Of a DNA stretch of 64,000 nt, positions 1 through 9,901 are shown in pieces. Made by a program: the position numbers and the translations under genes. How positions within the stretch are numbered: the first letter of the stretch is position 1; each line of letters starts with the position of its first letter. The notes below the pieces were generated by a model, which saw only the letters and a list, made by a program, of their open reading frames with translations, did no database searches and had not been told where the DNA came from. This stretch comes from Mesorhizobium sp. B2-4-3 (GTDB lineage: Bacteria; Pseudomonadota; Alphaproteobacteria; Rhizobiales; Rhizobiaceae), in the NCBI RefSeq assembly GCF_006442815.1, contig NZ_VFVL01000015.1:62001-126000 (forward strand), given 5' to 3'.

Positions 1-1
1 G

Positions 2-1105
2 ATCACCGCCGAGCTGCCTGGCCGCACGGCTGCCTCGCTCATCGCCGAGGTGCGCCCGCAGGTCGACGGCATCATCCAGCAGCGCCTGTTCCAGGAGGGC
101 GCCGAGGTGGTGGCGGGACAGCCGCTCTACCTCATCGACCCGGCGAGCTATCAGGCCGCCTATGACAGCGCCGTCGCCACTCAGCAGAAGGCGGAAGCCG
201 CCGTGCCCACCGCGCAGGCGAAGTTCGACCGTTATTCCGGGCTGCTGAAGCAGAACGTGGTCTCGAAGCAGGATTACGACGATGCCGCCGCGACGCTGGC
301 GCAGGCCCAGGCCGACGTCGCATCGGCCAAGGCCAGCGTCGAAACCGCGAAGATCAGCCTCAACCGCACCTCGATCACCGCGCCGATCGCCGGCCGGATC
401 GACAAATCGACATTGACGCCGGGCGCGCTGGTCACGGCCAACCAGGAGACGGTGCTAACCACCATTCGCTCGCTCGACCCCATCAATGTCGACGTCACGC
501 AGTCGAGCACCAACCTGCTCAATCTGCGCCAGGCGATCAACGAAGGCCGGCTGAAGTTCAGCGGGGCCAATGTCAGCGTCAAGCTGAAGCTCGACAACGG
601 CACCATCTACGCGCAGGACGGCAAGATGGAATTCGCCGGCGCCAATGTCGACCAGTCCACCGGCACCTTCGCGCTCAGAGCCCAGTTCCCCAATCCCGAC
701 CGCCTGCTGCTGCCCGGCATGTATGTGCGCGCCATCGTCGAGGAAGGCGTTGCGCAAAACAGCTTCCTGGTGCCGCAGCGCGGCGTCACCCGTGATCCCA
801 AGGGCCAGGCGACGGCCATGGTGATCAATGCCCAGGGCAAGGTCGAACAGCGCACGCTGAGCGTGCGCAACAGCGTCGGCAACAACTGGCTGGTGGATTC
901 CGGCGTCGGCGACGGCGACCGCGTCATCGTCGAGGGCCTGCAGCTGGTGCGCGCCGGCGGCGACGCGACGGCTGTCGAAGTGACGATCGACGAAACGACC
1001 GGCGAGATCAAGGACCGCGAGCAGAGCTCCGCCTCAGCGGAGTCTGCCAGCGGCAACGCCGCCGGCGCCGCAAAGCAGCCTGCCTCTGGCGCAACCGGGA
1101 ACTAA
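2..1105 (+). CDS. RND efflux periplasmic adaptor (membrane fusion protein), 5' truncated
   Basis: Periplasmic adaptor that bridges an inner-membrane RND pump and an outer-membrane channel. The gene starts before the window; the frame is open from base 2, and the GTG at 50 is internal, because the upstream residues ([11 protein letters not shown]...) match the family N-terminal segment 'ELPGRT..AEVRPQV'. Next come the lipoyl half-motif ([11 protein letters not shown]), an Ala/Gln-rich coiled-coil hairpin, the second lipoyl half ([11 protein letters not shown]), the beta-barrel and the membrane-proximal domain. Its stop lies 4 nt before the permease start, so the two are surely co-translated. 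The Ser/Ala-rich C-terminal tail is typical of the family. Substrate cannot be told from sequence. Confidence 0.93.
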   Translation: MTAELPGRTAASLIAEVRPQVDGIIQQRLFQEGAEVVAGQPLYLIDPASYQAAYDSAVATQQKAEAAVPTAQAKFDRYSGLLKQNVVSKQDYDDAAATLAQAQADVASAKASVETAKISLNRTSITAPIAGRIDKSTLTPGALVTANQETVLTTIRSLDPINVDVTQSSTNLLNLRQAINEGRLKFSGANVSVKLKLDNGTIYAQDGKMEFAGANVDQSTGTFALRAQFPNPDRLLLPGMYVRAIVEEGVAQNSFLVPQRGVTRDPKGQATAMVINAQGKVEQRTLSVRNSVGNNWLVDSGVGDGDRVIVEGLQLVRAGGDATAVEVTIDETTGEIKDREQSSASAESASGNAAGAAKQPASGATGN

Positions 1106-1109
1106 AGCG

Positions 1110-4100
1110 ATGTCGGGTTTCTTCATCAACCGGCCGATCTTCGCCTGGGTGATCGCCATCGTGATCATGCTGGGCGGCCTGCTCGCGCTGCAGTCGCTGC
1201 CGATCTCGCAATATCCGCAGATCGCGCCGACCACCGTCAACATCAGCGCCACCTATCCCGGCGCCGATGCCCAGACCGTCGAGAACTCGGTGACCAAGGT
1301 CATCGAGCAGGGCATGACCGGCATCGATAATCTCGATTACATGACGGCGACGTCGACCTCGACCGGTCAGGCTTCGATCACGCTGACCTTCACCAGCGCC
1401 GCCAACGCGGATACGGCCCAGGTTCAGACGCAGAACAAGCTGCAGCTGGTGCAGTCGCAGCTGCCGCAGGTCGTCCAGAGCAACGGCATTACCGTCTCCA
1501 AATCCTCGACCGGCTTCCTGATGGTCATCGGCTTCGTCTCCAGCGACGGCAAGATGAACTCGACCGACCTCGCCGATTACGTCGACAGCACCGTCAACGA
1601 CACGCTGAAGCGCGTCGAAGGCGTCGGCTCGACACAGCTCTTCGGCTCCGGCTATGCCATGCGCATCTGGCTCGACCCCGACAAATTAGCGCAATACGCG
1701 CTGATGCCGAGCGATGTCGCCACCGCCATCGAGGCGCAGAACACGCAGGTTTCGGCGGGCCAGCTCGGCGGCTTGCCGGCGCGCAAGGGCCAGCAGCTCA
1801 ACGCCACGGTGACGGCCAAGAGCCGGCTGCAAACCGCCGAGCAGTTCCGCAACATCATCCTCAAGAGCAATACCGACGGCTCGCTGGTTCGGCTGAACGA
1901 CGTCGCCAAGGTCGAGATCGGCGCCGAAAGCTACACCACGCAGGCCCATTACAACGGCAAGCCGGCCGCCGGCGTCGCCGTCAACCTGGCGACCGGCGCC
2001 AACGCCATCAGCACCGCCGAGGCGGTGCGCGCGACGATCAACCGCCTGAGCTCGACCTTCCCGCAGGGCGTCGAGGTGGTCTACCCGTACGACACTTCAC
2101 CCTTCGTGCGCCTGTCGATCGAGGAAGTGGTGAAGACGCTCGCCGAAGCGATCGTGCTGGTTTTCCTGGTGATGCTGCTTTTCCTGCAGAACCTGCGCGC
2201 CACCATCATCCCGACGATCGCGGTGCCGGTGGTGCTGCTCGGCACATTCGGCGTGCTCTCCTTCTTCGGCTATTCGATCAACACGCTCACCATGTTCGCC
2301 ATGGTTTTGGCCATCGGCCTGCTCGTCGACGATGCCATCGTCGTGGTCGAGAATGTCGAGCGCGTGATGCAGGAGGAAGGCCTGCCGCCGAAAGAGGCGA
2401 CGCGCAAATCGATGCACGAGATCACCGGCGCGCTGATCGGCATCGCCACCGTGCTGTCGGCCGTGTTCGTGCCGATGGCTTTCTTCGGCGGCTCCACCGG
2501 CATCATCTACCGGCAATTCTCCGTCACCATCGTCTCGGCGATGGTGCTCTCGGTGCTGGTCGCGCTGGTGCTGACGCCAGCGCTATGCGCCACGATCCTG
2601 CGCCCGGCCAAGGGCCATGCGACGCAGAAAGGTCCGTTCGGGTGGTTCAACCGCGTCTTCGATCGCGGCACGATCGCCTATCGCGACGGCTCGCACGGCA
2701 TCATCAACCGGTCGTGGCGCTTCCTTGCCGTGTTCCTGGCGATCGTCATCGCCATGGGCTGGATGTTCGCCCGGCTGCCGAGCTCGTTCCTGCCGGACGA
2801 GGATCAGGGCATCCTGATCACCAGCGCATCGCTGCCGGTCGGCGCGACGCAGGGTCGCACCGAGCGCGTGCTGGCTGAGGTGACCAACCACTATCTGAAC
2901 GAAGAGAAGGACGCCGTCGAAGGCGTGTTCACCGCTTCCGGCTTCGGCTTCGGCGGCGCCGGACAGAATGTCGGCATCGCCTTCGTGCGGCTGAAGGATT
3001 TCGGTCAGCGCAAGACGCCGGCTCTCGCCGCGTCGGCGGTCGCCGGCCGCGCCATGGGCGCCTTCTCCAAGATCAGGGACGCGCAGGTTTTCGCGCTCGC
3101 CCCGCCCGCCATCCAGGGTTTCGGCAACACCAACGGCTTCGATTTCTACCTGCAGGACGTCAATGGCGCCGGCCATGAAGCGCTGATCCAGACGCGCAAC
3201 CAGCTGCTGGGCTTGGCCGCGAAGAGCACGCTGCTCGCCAACACCCGCCCCAACGGCCAGGAGGATCAGCCGCAATTCTCGGTCGATATCGACCAGGAAA
3301 AAGCGAGCGCGCTGGGCATCAGCCTTGCCGACATCAACAACACGCTGTCGACCGCCTGGGGCAGCGACTACGTCAACGACTTCATCGATCGCGGCCGGGT
3401 GAAGCCGGTCTATCTGCAATCGGACCCAGACTTCCGCATGCAGCCGGAAGACCTGGACAAATGGCAGGTCCGCAACTCCGGCGGCGCCATGGTGCCGTTC
3501 TCGGCCTTCGCCTCCAGCCACTGGACCTACGGATCGCCCCGCCTCGAACGCTACAACGGCTCGGCGGCGGTGGAGATCCAGGGCGCGGCGGCCGCGGGCC
3601 AAAGCTCGGGTGCTGCCATGGACGAGATCGACAGGCTGGTCGCGCAACTGCCCGCCGGATATTCGCATGAATGGACCGGGCTGTCGCACCAGGAGCGGCT
3701 TTCCGGCAACCAGGCGATGTCGCTCTACGCGATTTCGGCGCTGGTCGTCTTCCTCTGCCTTGCCGCGCTTTACGAGAGCTGGTCGATCCCGTTCGCCGTC
3801 ATGCTGTCGGTGCCGATCGGCATCTTCGGCGCGCTGGCGGCGGCAAGCCTGTTCGGGCAGACCAACGACGTCTATTTCAAGGTCGGCCTGCTGACCACGA
3901 TCGGTCTTGCCGCCAAGAACGCCATCCTCATCGTCGAGTTCGCCATCGAGCGGCAGTCGGCCGGAATGGGGTTGGTCGAAGCGACGCTCGAGGCGGCGCG
4001 ACAACGCCTGCGGCCGATCCTGATGACCTCGCTGGCCTTCATCCTCGGCGTCACGCCGCTTGCGATCGCCAGCGGCGCGGGCTCGGGCGCGCAGAACTCG

Positions 4101-4253
4101 GTCGGCATCGGCGTCATGGGCGGCATGATCGCGGCGACCGTGATCGGCGTCTTTCTGGTGCCGCTATTGTTCGTCACGGTGCGCCGCATCTTCAGGGGCA
4201 AGGCGGCCAAGCAGGATTCGGGCGGGACACAAGCCACAGCCACTCCGGAATAA
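1110..4253 (+). CDS. RND (HAE1/AcrB-family) multidrug efflux permease
   Basis: Proton-driven inner-membrane pump subunit of 1047 residues, the normal length for AcrB-like proteins. It begins with the family signature [17 protein letters not shown]. The TM4 proton-relay pair is D407-D408 ([13 protein letters not shown]) and the TM10 lysine is K936 ([12 protein letters not shown]), so the proton pathway is complete. It is organised as two duplicated halves, each with six membrane helices and a large periplasmic loop. It lies between the adaptor and the NodT-type channel in one operon. It probably exports hydrophobic drugs or plant-derived compounds, but this is inferred from the family only. 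No regulator gene is inside the window; it may lie upstream. Confidence 0.96.
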   Translation: MSGFFINRPIFAWVIAIVIMLGGLLALQSLPISQYPQIAPTTVNISATYPGADAQTVENSVTKVIEQGMTGIDNLDYMTATSTSTGQASITLTFTSAANADTAQVQTQNKLQLVQSQLPQVVQSNGITVSKSSTGFLMVIGFVSSDGKMNSTDLADYVDSTVNDTLKRVEGVGSTQLFGSGYAMRIWLDPDKLAQYALMPSDVATAIEAQNTQVSAGQLGGLPARKGQQLNATVTAKSRLQTAEQFRNIILKSNTDGSLVRLNDVAKVEIGAESYTTQAHYNGKPAAGVAVNLATGANAISTAEAVRATINRLSSTFPQGVEVVYPYDTSPFVRLSIEEVVKTLAEAIVLVFLVMLLFLQNLRATIIPTIAVPVVLLGTFGVLSFFGYSINTLTMFAMVLAIGLLVDDAIVVVENVERVMQEEGLPPKEATRKSMHEITGALIGIATVLSAVFVPMAFFGGSTGIIYRQFSVTIVSAMVLSVLVALVLTPALCATILRPAKGHATQKGPFGWFNRVFDRGTIAYRDGSHGIINRSWRFLAVFLAIVIAMGWMFARLPSSFLPDEDQGILITSASLPVGATQGRTERVLAEVTNHYLNEEKDAVEGVFTASGFGFGGAGQNVGIAFVRLKDFGQRKTPALAASAVAGRAMGAFSKIRDAQVFALAPPAIQGFGNTNGFDFYLQDVNGAGHEALIQTRNQLLGLAAKSTLLANTRPNGQEDQPQFSVDIDQEKASALGISLADINNTLSTAWGSDYVNDFIDRGRVKPVYLQSDPDFRMQPEDLDKWQVRNSGGAMVPFSAFASSHWTYGSPRLERYNGSAAVEIQGAAAAGQSSGAAMDEIDRLVAQLPAGYSHEWTGLSHQERLSGNQAMSLYAISALVVFLCLAALYESWSIPFAVMLSVPIGIFGALAAASLFGQTNDVYFKVGLLTTIGLAAKNAILIVEFAIERQSAGMGLVEATLEAARQRLRPILMTSLAFILGVTPLAIASGAGSGAQNSVGIGVMGGMIAATVIGVFLVPLLFVTVRRIFRGKAAKQDSGGTQATATPE

Positions 4254-4266
4254 AGGTTTCTCTCAA

Positions 4267-5760
4267 ATGTTTGATTTTGAACGCGGTCTCGCGACCGCGA
4301 AGGGGCTCTTTTTGCCCGCGTTCGCCGCTGCCCTGCTCTCGGGATGCGTCGTCGGTCCGGACTACCAGAAGCCCCTGCTGGCAATGCCGGCGAGCTGGAG
4401 CGGGCAGAAGGCGGCGAAGCCGGCCAAGCCGGCACAGCTATCGAAATGGTGGCAGCGCCTGCGCGACCCCGAGCTGAACGCGCTTGTCGACGAAGCGGTT
4501 GCCGGCAATCTCGATGTCGCCACTGCCAAGGCCAAGATCCGCGAGGCACGGGCGAGCTACCGCCAGTCGGTAGGCACATTGCTTCCATCCGCCGACGGTT
4601 CGGCCTCGGCCACCCGCAACAAGGTTTCGGCCACCACCGCGGGAACGACGGCCAGCGAGACCTACAGCCAGTATCAGGCAGGCTTCGATTCCAGCTGGGA
4701 ACTCGACCTCTTCGGCGCCAACCGCAGGGGCGTCGAGGCGGCGAGCTACGGACTGGACGCCTCCGAGGAGGAGCTGCGTTCAACCCTTCTCACGCTGGTT
4801 GGCGACGTGACCTCCAACTACGTCCAGGCACGCGGCTATCAGGCCCGCATAGCGCTTGCCCGGCGCTCTGCAGCGTCGCAGCGGCAAACCGCCCAGCTCA
4901 CCCGCACGATGGCTCTGGCCGGCTCGGCGACCGCGGCGGATGTCGCCAAGGCGGATGGACAGGCAAGCGGCACGGAAGCCGGCGTTCCGAGCCTGGAAGC
5001 GAGCTATGCCGAGGCTGTGCATCGCCTTTCCGTGCTGACCGGGCGGCCGCCGGCGGCGCTCACCGAGCGCTTGAAGCGCGCAGCACCGATCCCGGCGCCG
5101 CGCCTGCCGATCCCGACCGGTATCCCGGCCGACATCCTGCTCACCCGTCCGGACGTGCGCATGGCCGAGCGGCAGTATGCGCAGTCCACCGCCAAGATCG
5201 GCCAGGCCGAGGCGGCGCGTTATCCAAGCGTCAGCCTGACCGGCGACATCAGCACCACTTCTCTCAAGCTCGGCGATCTCGGCAAGAACTCTACCATCGG
5301 CTGGTCCTTTGGCCCGACGCTCAGCGTGCCATTGTTCAACGCCGGCCAACTGCAGGCGGCCGTGGACGTCGCCAAAGCCCAACGCGACCAGTCTTTCGTC
5401 ACCTACAAGGCCGCCGTGCTGACGGCTCTGGAAGACGTGGAAAACGCCACGGTTTCGCTGTCGCAGGAGCGCATCAGAAACGGCAAGCTCGCCTCCTCCG
5501 CGAAGTCCTATGGCGATGCCGCGCGGCTTGAAGGAACGCTCTACAAGGCTGGCGAGACCAGCCTTCTCGACGTGCTCGATGCCCAGCGCTCGGCCTATTC
5601 CGCCGACGACTCTGTCCTGCAAAGCCGCGTCTCGATTGCCACCGATTATATAGCCCTCAACAAGGCGCTCGGCGGCGGCTGGAACGGCGCGATCGACACC
5701 GCCAGGCCCGAAATCATCGATGTCCGCACCGGTCCGCGACTGGCATCGAAGACGCAATGA
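4267..5760 (+). CDS. NodT-family outer-membrane efflux lipoprotein
   Basis: TolC-like outer-membrane channel of 497 residues completing the RND pump. A signal peptide with the lipobox LLSGC is followed by VVGPDYQKP, the standard start of NodT/OprM factors. Two OEP repeats follow (SKWWQRLRDPELNALVDEA... and ILLTRPDVRMAERQY...). It starts 13 nt after the permease stop, so adaptor-permease-channel form a single operon. The NodT name comes from a nodulation-linked homologue in rhizobia; nothing here ties this copy to nodulation. Confidence 0.94.
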   Translation: MFDFERGLATAKGLFLPAFAAALLSGCVVGPDYQKPLLAMPASWSGQKAAKPAKPAQLSKWWQRLRDPELNALVDEAVAGNLDVATAKAKIREARASYRQSVGTLLPSADGSASATRNKVSATTAGTTASETYSQYQAGFDSSWELDLFGANRRGVEAASYGLDASEEELRSTLLTLVGDVTSNYVQARGYQARIALARRSAASQRQTAQLTRTMALAGSATAADVAKADGQASGTEAGVPSLEASYAEAVHRLSVLTGRPPAALTERLKRAAPIPAPRLPIPTGIPADILLTRPDVRMAERQYAQSTAKIGQAEAARYPSVSLTGDISTTSLKLGDLGKNSTIGWSFGPTLSVPLFNAGQLQAAVDVAKAQRDQSFVTYKAAVLTALEDVENATVSLSQERIRNGKLASSAKSYGDAARLEGTLYKAGETSLLDVLDAQRSAYSADDSVLQSRVSIATDYIALNKALGGGWNGAIDTARPEIIDVRTGPRLASKTQ

Positions 5761-5855
5761 CCAGTGTGAGTCGCGCTGTCTATCCGTAACAAATTCCCGT
5801 GAGCCATGCCCGCAAGCAATATCACACTATATAACAGCGTCGTTGAGGTAATGAG

Positions 5856-6542
5856 ATGTCAGGCGCCTACGATCTGGGAACCAATCTGGTCCGCCGTATC
5901 TATGAGAAGCGCATAGATGCACCGGCCATTCTTGATGCCGGCACGCATTTTCCCAATGCCGCGAAGTTCACCGCCGCCTGGCGGGATATCCGCGACGAGG
6001 CGCTGGCGGCGAAGCTGAACAACGCGCCGCGCTTCCACGACATCATGCCGGAGCAGGCCGATGTCTCGGCCAATGACGGTCTCGACTGGCGCATGTTCGT
6101 GCTCAAGGCCTATGACATGACGGTCCCGGAAAACCTCGCGCGCATGCCGGTCCTGAGCCGGCTGCTTGCGGAGTGCCCAGAGGTCAAATCGGCGGCTGTC
6201 TCATTCCTGGCCCCACACAAGCACATCCCGGCGCACCGCGGACCTTTTCGCGGCATCATGCGGTTCCATCTTGGCCTGGTCATCCCGAAACAGCCGGACG
6301 GCCGTCCGGCAACGATCATGATGATCGATCACGAGGAACGGCGCATCGCCGACGGCGAGTGCATGCTATGGGACGACACGTTCGAGCACGAGGTTATGAA
6401 CAACTCGGATCAGCCCCGCGTGGCTCTCCTCCTCGACGTGTGGCGTCCGCAAATGCCGCTGGACATGGAAATCCTGTCGCGCGTGATCGTGCGCGGCGTG
6501 CAGGTTGGGATGCGCTATCGTGGTGTGTCGTTCGGCGGCTGA
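5856..6542 (+). CDS. Aspartyl/asparaginyl beta-hydroxylase family protein
   Basis: Fe(II)/2-oxoglutarate-dependent oxygenase of the Asp_Arg_Hydrox (PF05118) type, 228 residues. The core is visible as HKHIPAHRGPFRG (iron-ligand His and 2-oxoglutarate-binding Arg region) followed by DGECMLWDDTFEHEV (second His) and a C-terminal VALLLDVWRP strand. As in mammalian AspH, only two histidine ligands are evident and there is no facial Asp. GAGGT lies about 7 nt before the chosen ATG. It stands alone, with a 95-nt gap after the efflux operon. Bacterial substrates of this family are varied (peptides, lipid A or ornithine-lipid acyl chains), so the substrate is unknown. Confidence 0.85.
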   Translation: MSGAYDLGTNLVRRIYEKRIDAPAILDAGTHFPNAAKFTAAWRDIRDEALAAKLNNAPRFHDIMPEQADVSANDGLDWRMFVLKAYDMTVPENLARMPVLSRLLAECPEVKSAAVSFLAPHKHIPAHRGPFRGIMRFHLGLVIPKQPDGRPATIMMIDHEERRIADGECMLWDDTFEHEVMNNSDQPRVALLLDVWRPQMPLDMEILSRVIVRGVQVGMRYRGVSFGG

Positions 6543-6572
6543 ACCAGTTGCAAAGGCTCAAAGCGCCGCGCT

Positions 6573-6878
6573 TTAAGCGCGCGCCTCGCGATACGTCCCT
6601 GTCCCGCTGCCAGGCTTGCCGGGGAACATCGCGTCTCTCGCCAGCAATCCGCTGACGCGGCAGAAGGCAGCGAACGCGCGGCAGGCTTCCTCTGCGCTGG
6701 CGACATCGACGGTCGCGCCGAAGCAGGCGTTGAACGCGGCTTCGTAGACCTTGCCCTGCCGGCGCTTCGGCCAATCCTGCAGGAAATCGAGCGCCTGCTC
6801 GACGCTGTAGATTTCCTCGACCGGCAGGCCGGGCGCGGGCGTGATGCGCACCGGCACCTCGAATTGCAGTCTGTCCAT
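6573..6878 (-). CDS. DUF982 domain protein
   Basis: Small protein of 101 residues. The ATG at 6878 has GGGAG close upstream, and the residues before it look non-coding. The pattern (two beta strands, then YSVEQALDFLQDWP and a helix with AFNACFGATVDVASAEEACRAFAAFC) is that of DUF982, a family of about 80-100 residues abundant in rhizobia. Function unknown. It is convergent with the hydroxylase gene and divergent from the ABC ATPase gene. Confidence 0.75.
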   Translation of the reverse strand: MDRLQFEVPVRITPAPGLPVEEIYSVEQALDFLQDWPKRRQGKVYEAAFNACFGATVDVASAEEACRAFAAFCRVSGLLARDAMFPGKPGSGTGTYREARA

Positions 6879-7092
6879 TCCCTGTCTCCCGAACTGGCGC
6901 AGCCCTGAGCAACGCCGCTCGATGTGAAAAGTTGCTTTTTGCGGCCTTCTGACTCGCAAATGTGACCTCAGTGCGGTGAAGATTAGGTTCGCCGGTGCGG
7001 CGGATCGGCGTCAGTCCGGATCGATACCGGCTCATTGCCAATGCCGGATTTCCACCGTATTGCCGGCCATCACAGCTGCCGCGGGCGAAAAT

Positions 7093-8136
7093 ATGAGCGA
7101 AATCCGGGTCGAGTCTCTGGTCAAGCGCTATGGCGGCACCACCGCGCTGGACGGCGTTTCGCTGGCCTTTCCGCAGGGATCTTTCACGGCGCTGCTCGGC
7201 CCTTCCGGCTGCGGCAAGACGACGATGCTGCGGTTGATCGCCGGCTTCGAGGCGCCGAGCGAAGGCTGTGTTTTCCTTGGCGATGCGCTTGTCGCCGACC
7301 CGAAGCGGCAGCTGCCGCCGGAGGCGCGCAATGTCGGCGTCGTTTTCCAATCCTACGCGCTGTGGCCGCATATGGATGTCGCCGAAAACGTCGCCTATCC
7401 GCTGAAGGCCAGGCATGTCCCCTCCGCCCACATCCCTGCCCGCGTCGCTTCGGTCCTCGATATCGTCGGGCTTGGCGGCTTCGCCAAGCGCCGCATCGAC
7501 GAGTTGTCGGGCGGTCAGCGGCAGCGCGTGGCGCTGGCCCGCTGCCTGATCGCCGAGTCCGGCATCATCCTGTTCGACGAGCCGCTCGCCAATCTCGACA
7601 TGCATCTGCGCGCGGCAATGGTCGACGCCTTCCGCGAAATCCACCGCCGCACCGGCGCGACCATCGTCTATGTCACGCATGACCAGGCCGAGGCCCTGGC
7701 GCTTGCCGACCGCGTCGCCGTGATGAGCAAAGGCCGACTGCTGCAGGCAGCACCCCCGCGGGAAATCTACCGCTCTCCCGCCGACGCCGCTGTTGCCGGT
7801 TTCGTCGGTCGCGGCAGCCTGGTCTCAGGCAACACCGTCGGCCATTCGGACAAGGCCTCGATCATCGATATCGCCGGCCACCGGCTCACGGCGCGCAGCC
7901 AGGACAAACCGGCCGGTGCGGTCAAGGTCCTGCTGCGCCCGGAAGCCTTGCGCATCGCGGCCGAGGGATTGCCCGCGACGGTGCTGGACAGCGTCTATCG
8001 CGGGCCGGTGCACGAGGTGCGGCTGGCGCTCGCCGAGCCCGGCCAGCACCTGCTCGTCGACAGCGCCGAGGCACTGGCGGTGGGACAGCGCGTGCATGTC
8101 GCCGTGTCGGACGCTTGGGTGGTGCCGAGCGCCTGA
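7093..8136 (+). CDS. ABC transporter ATP-binding protein (FbpC/PotA-like)
   Basis: Nucleotide-binding subunit of an importer, 347 residues from the ATG at 7093; the frame continues upstream to 6976 but those residues are not family-like. Walker A is GPSGCGKTT (G36-K42 region), the signature is LSGGQRQRVALAR, Walker B is ILFDEPLANLD and the switch histidine is in VYVTHDQ. A C-terminal TOBE-like domain (about residues 240-345) places it with iron(III), spermidine or 2-aminoethylphosphonate importers. Its TGA directly abuts the TAA of the permease gene on the other strand, so the transporter genes converge and need separate promoters. Confidence 0.92.
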   Translation: MSEIRVESLVKRYGGTTALDGVSLAFPQGSFTALLGPSGCGKTTMLRLIAGFEAPSEGCVFLGDALVADPKRQLPPEARNVGVVFQSYALWPHMDVAENVAYPLKARHVPSAHIPARVASVLDIVGLGGFAKRRIDELSGGQRQRVALARCLIAESGIILFDEPLANLDMHLRAAMVDAFREIHRRTGATIVYVTHDQAEALALADRVAVMSKGRLLQAAPPREIYRSPADAAVAGFVGRGSLVSGNTVGHSDKASIIDIAGHRLTARSQDKPAGAVKVLLRPEALRIAAEGLPATVLDSVYRGPVHEVRLALAEPGQHLLVDSAEALAVGQRVHVAVSDAWVVPSA

Positions 8137-9882
8137 TTAGCGCCAGGGCAACACGCCGGCCGGCAAGCGGCGGCCGAGCCGATCAAGCGCCAGAAGCAGC
8201 GCGATCACGACGACGATCGTGGACACAGCGATTGCCGCGGCCTGCGTGCCGAGCCCCGCCTCCTCCAGGCTGAACAGCACGACGCCGAGCGTTTCCTTGC
8301 CGCTCGACCACAGCAGCGCCGAGACCGTCAACTCGTTGAAGGCACTCATGAATACCAGCAGCCCGCCCGCCACGGCGGCCGGCGCCGCGAGCGGCGCGGT
8401 GATCGTTGCGAGCCGCCGGAACGGACCGGCGCCAGACACCGCCGCCGCCTCTTCGAGATCGCGCGGAATCTGCCCGACGGCGGTCGTCACCGGTTTCATC
8501 GCCAGCGTCAGGAAGCGCATCGCATAGGCGACCAGGATGATCGACGCGGTCGCGTAGAGGCTGCCGATCAGCGGCAGCGGCCGCAGGAACAAAAGGATGC
8601 AGGCGATCGCCAGCACCACGCCGGGGATTGTGTAAGGCAGGTCGACGATGCCGCCCAGCACACGCCGCCAGCGCTTGTCGAAACGTTCGAGCCGCGCGGC
8701 CATGGGAATGGCGCCAAGGGCGAGGATAAGCGCCGCGCCGCCGGCAAAGAGCAGCGAATTGCGGAAGGCCCGCGCCGTCGACGCCTGCCGGACAAGCACT
8801 TCCACATAGTTGGCGATCGTTGCCGTCCGCGGACTGAGCGGCACGCCGAAGGACGGCACCAGCGACGTCGCCAGCAACGCGCAGGCCGGCAGAATGAGGA
8901 TCAGGCCGATGACCAGCCAGCCCGCGCCGGCGAGCGGCATGCGCAAGCCTCCGAGCTCGAATTGCGCCGGCGTGCCGGCAACGATGCGATGCCCGGCGCC
9001 GCGCAGCGCCAGCGACTGGAAGACCATGCCGGCCAGCGCCAGGGCGCCGACCAGCACAGACAGCGCCGCGATCTGCGGCAACACGCTCGGGCCAAAACTC
9101 GACAGGTCCTGATAGATCAGGGTTGGCAGCGTCAGATAGTTGACGGGCATGCCAAGCAGCGCCGGTATGCCGAAATTGCCGACGCCCGAGACGAAGGCAA
9201 GCGCCGCGGCGGCCACCACATAGGGCCGCACGACGGGCAGCACGATGGTCCGCAATACGCCGAGCGGCCGCGCGCCGCAGGAGCGCGCCGCCTCGACCAG
9301 ATCGCGCGGCACGCGCGACAGCCCCGCCCGCATGGTGATGAACACGATCGGCGCATGCTGAACGCCATAGAGAAGGATGATGCCGCCGCGGCCAAGCATG
9401 GGATTGCCGCTGCCGGGCGCAGGCGCCAGCCCAAGCATGCCGAGCAGCGTGCTCGACGGGCCGAAGAGATGCAGCCAGGCGAGCGCGGTGACCTGCGGCG
9501 CGATCATCAACGGTAAGAGCAGAAGAAACCCGAGGATCTTTCGTCCCGGCAGATCGGTCATCGTCACTGCGACGGCGAACGGAATGCCGAGGCAAAGCGC
9601 CAGCAGCGCGCCGAAAAAAGCCGTGTCCAGCGTGTGCCACATCGCCTTGAGCGCGGCAGGGCTGGCAAGCCGCCCGGCGAAGGCTGCGAAATCGGCCTCG
9701 CCGCCTGGCGCGATCGCCGCAAGCACGAGGCGCGCCATCGGCAACACGCAGAGCACGGCGATGACCAGCAGGACGGCCAGCGCCGACAAACGCTGGCCGA
9801 ATATCGGGCCTGACGCCATGAAGCCGCCGGCCCGCGGCGACGCCACGCCCCGCTTGGCGATGTGATGTTCCGCGGAGGCCAA
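8137..9882 (-). CDS. ABC transporter permease, two fused permease domains (FbpB-like)
   Basis: Inner-membrane permease of about 581 residues with two BPD_transp_1 domains in one chain and roughly 12 membrane helices. The EAA-loop sequences are visible as DLVEAARSCGARPLGVLRTIVLP in the first half and DLEEAAAVSGAGPFRRLATI in the second. The fused arrangement is that of Fe(III)/AfuB-type permeases. The longest reading starts at a TTG (9882) with an AAGGGAAG-like ribosome site; an ATG at 9819 is also possible and would drop 21 mostly polar residues. It follows the binding-protein gene by 19 nt, so both form one operon. Confidence 0.9.
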   Translation of the reverse strand: MASAEHHIAKRGVASPRAGGFMASGPIFGQRLSALAVLLVIAVLCVLPMARLVLAAIAPGGEADFAAFAGRLASPAALKAMWHTLDTAFFGALLALCLGIPFAVAVTMTDLPGRKILGFLLLLPLMIAPQVTALAWLHLFGPSSTLLGMLGLAPAPGSGNPMLGRGGIILLYGVQHAPIVFITMRAGLSRVPRDLVEAARSCGARPLGVLRTIVLPVVRPYVVAAAALAFVSGVGNFGIPALLGMPVNYLTLPTLIYQDLSSFGPSVLPQIAALSVLVGALALAGMVFQSLALRGAGHRIVAGTPAQFELGGLRMPLAGAGWLVIGLILILPACALLATSLVPSFGVPLSPRTATIANYVEVLVRQASTARAFRNSLLFAGGAALILALGAIPMAARLERFDKRWRRVLGGIVDLPYTIPGVVLAIACILLFLRPLPLIGSLYATASIILVAYAMRFLTLAMKPVTTAVGQIPRDLEEAAAVSGAGPFRRLATITAPLAAPAAVAGGLLVFMSAFNELTVSALLWSSGKETLGVVLFSLEEAGLGTQAAAIAVSTIVVVIALLLALDRLGRRLPAGVLPWR

Positions 9883-9901
9883 GGCTTCCCTTTCGGGCCG
9901 C

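Noticed and set aside
2583-4004. 473-codon minus-strand frame inside the RND permease gene
   Set aside because: Mirror frame of the permease; rich in Arg/Asp/Gly/His as expected for antisense of GC-rich genes.
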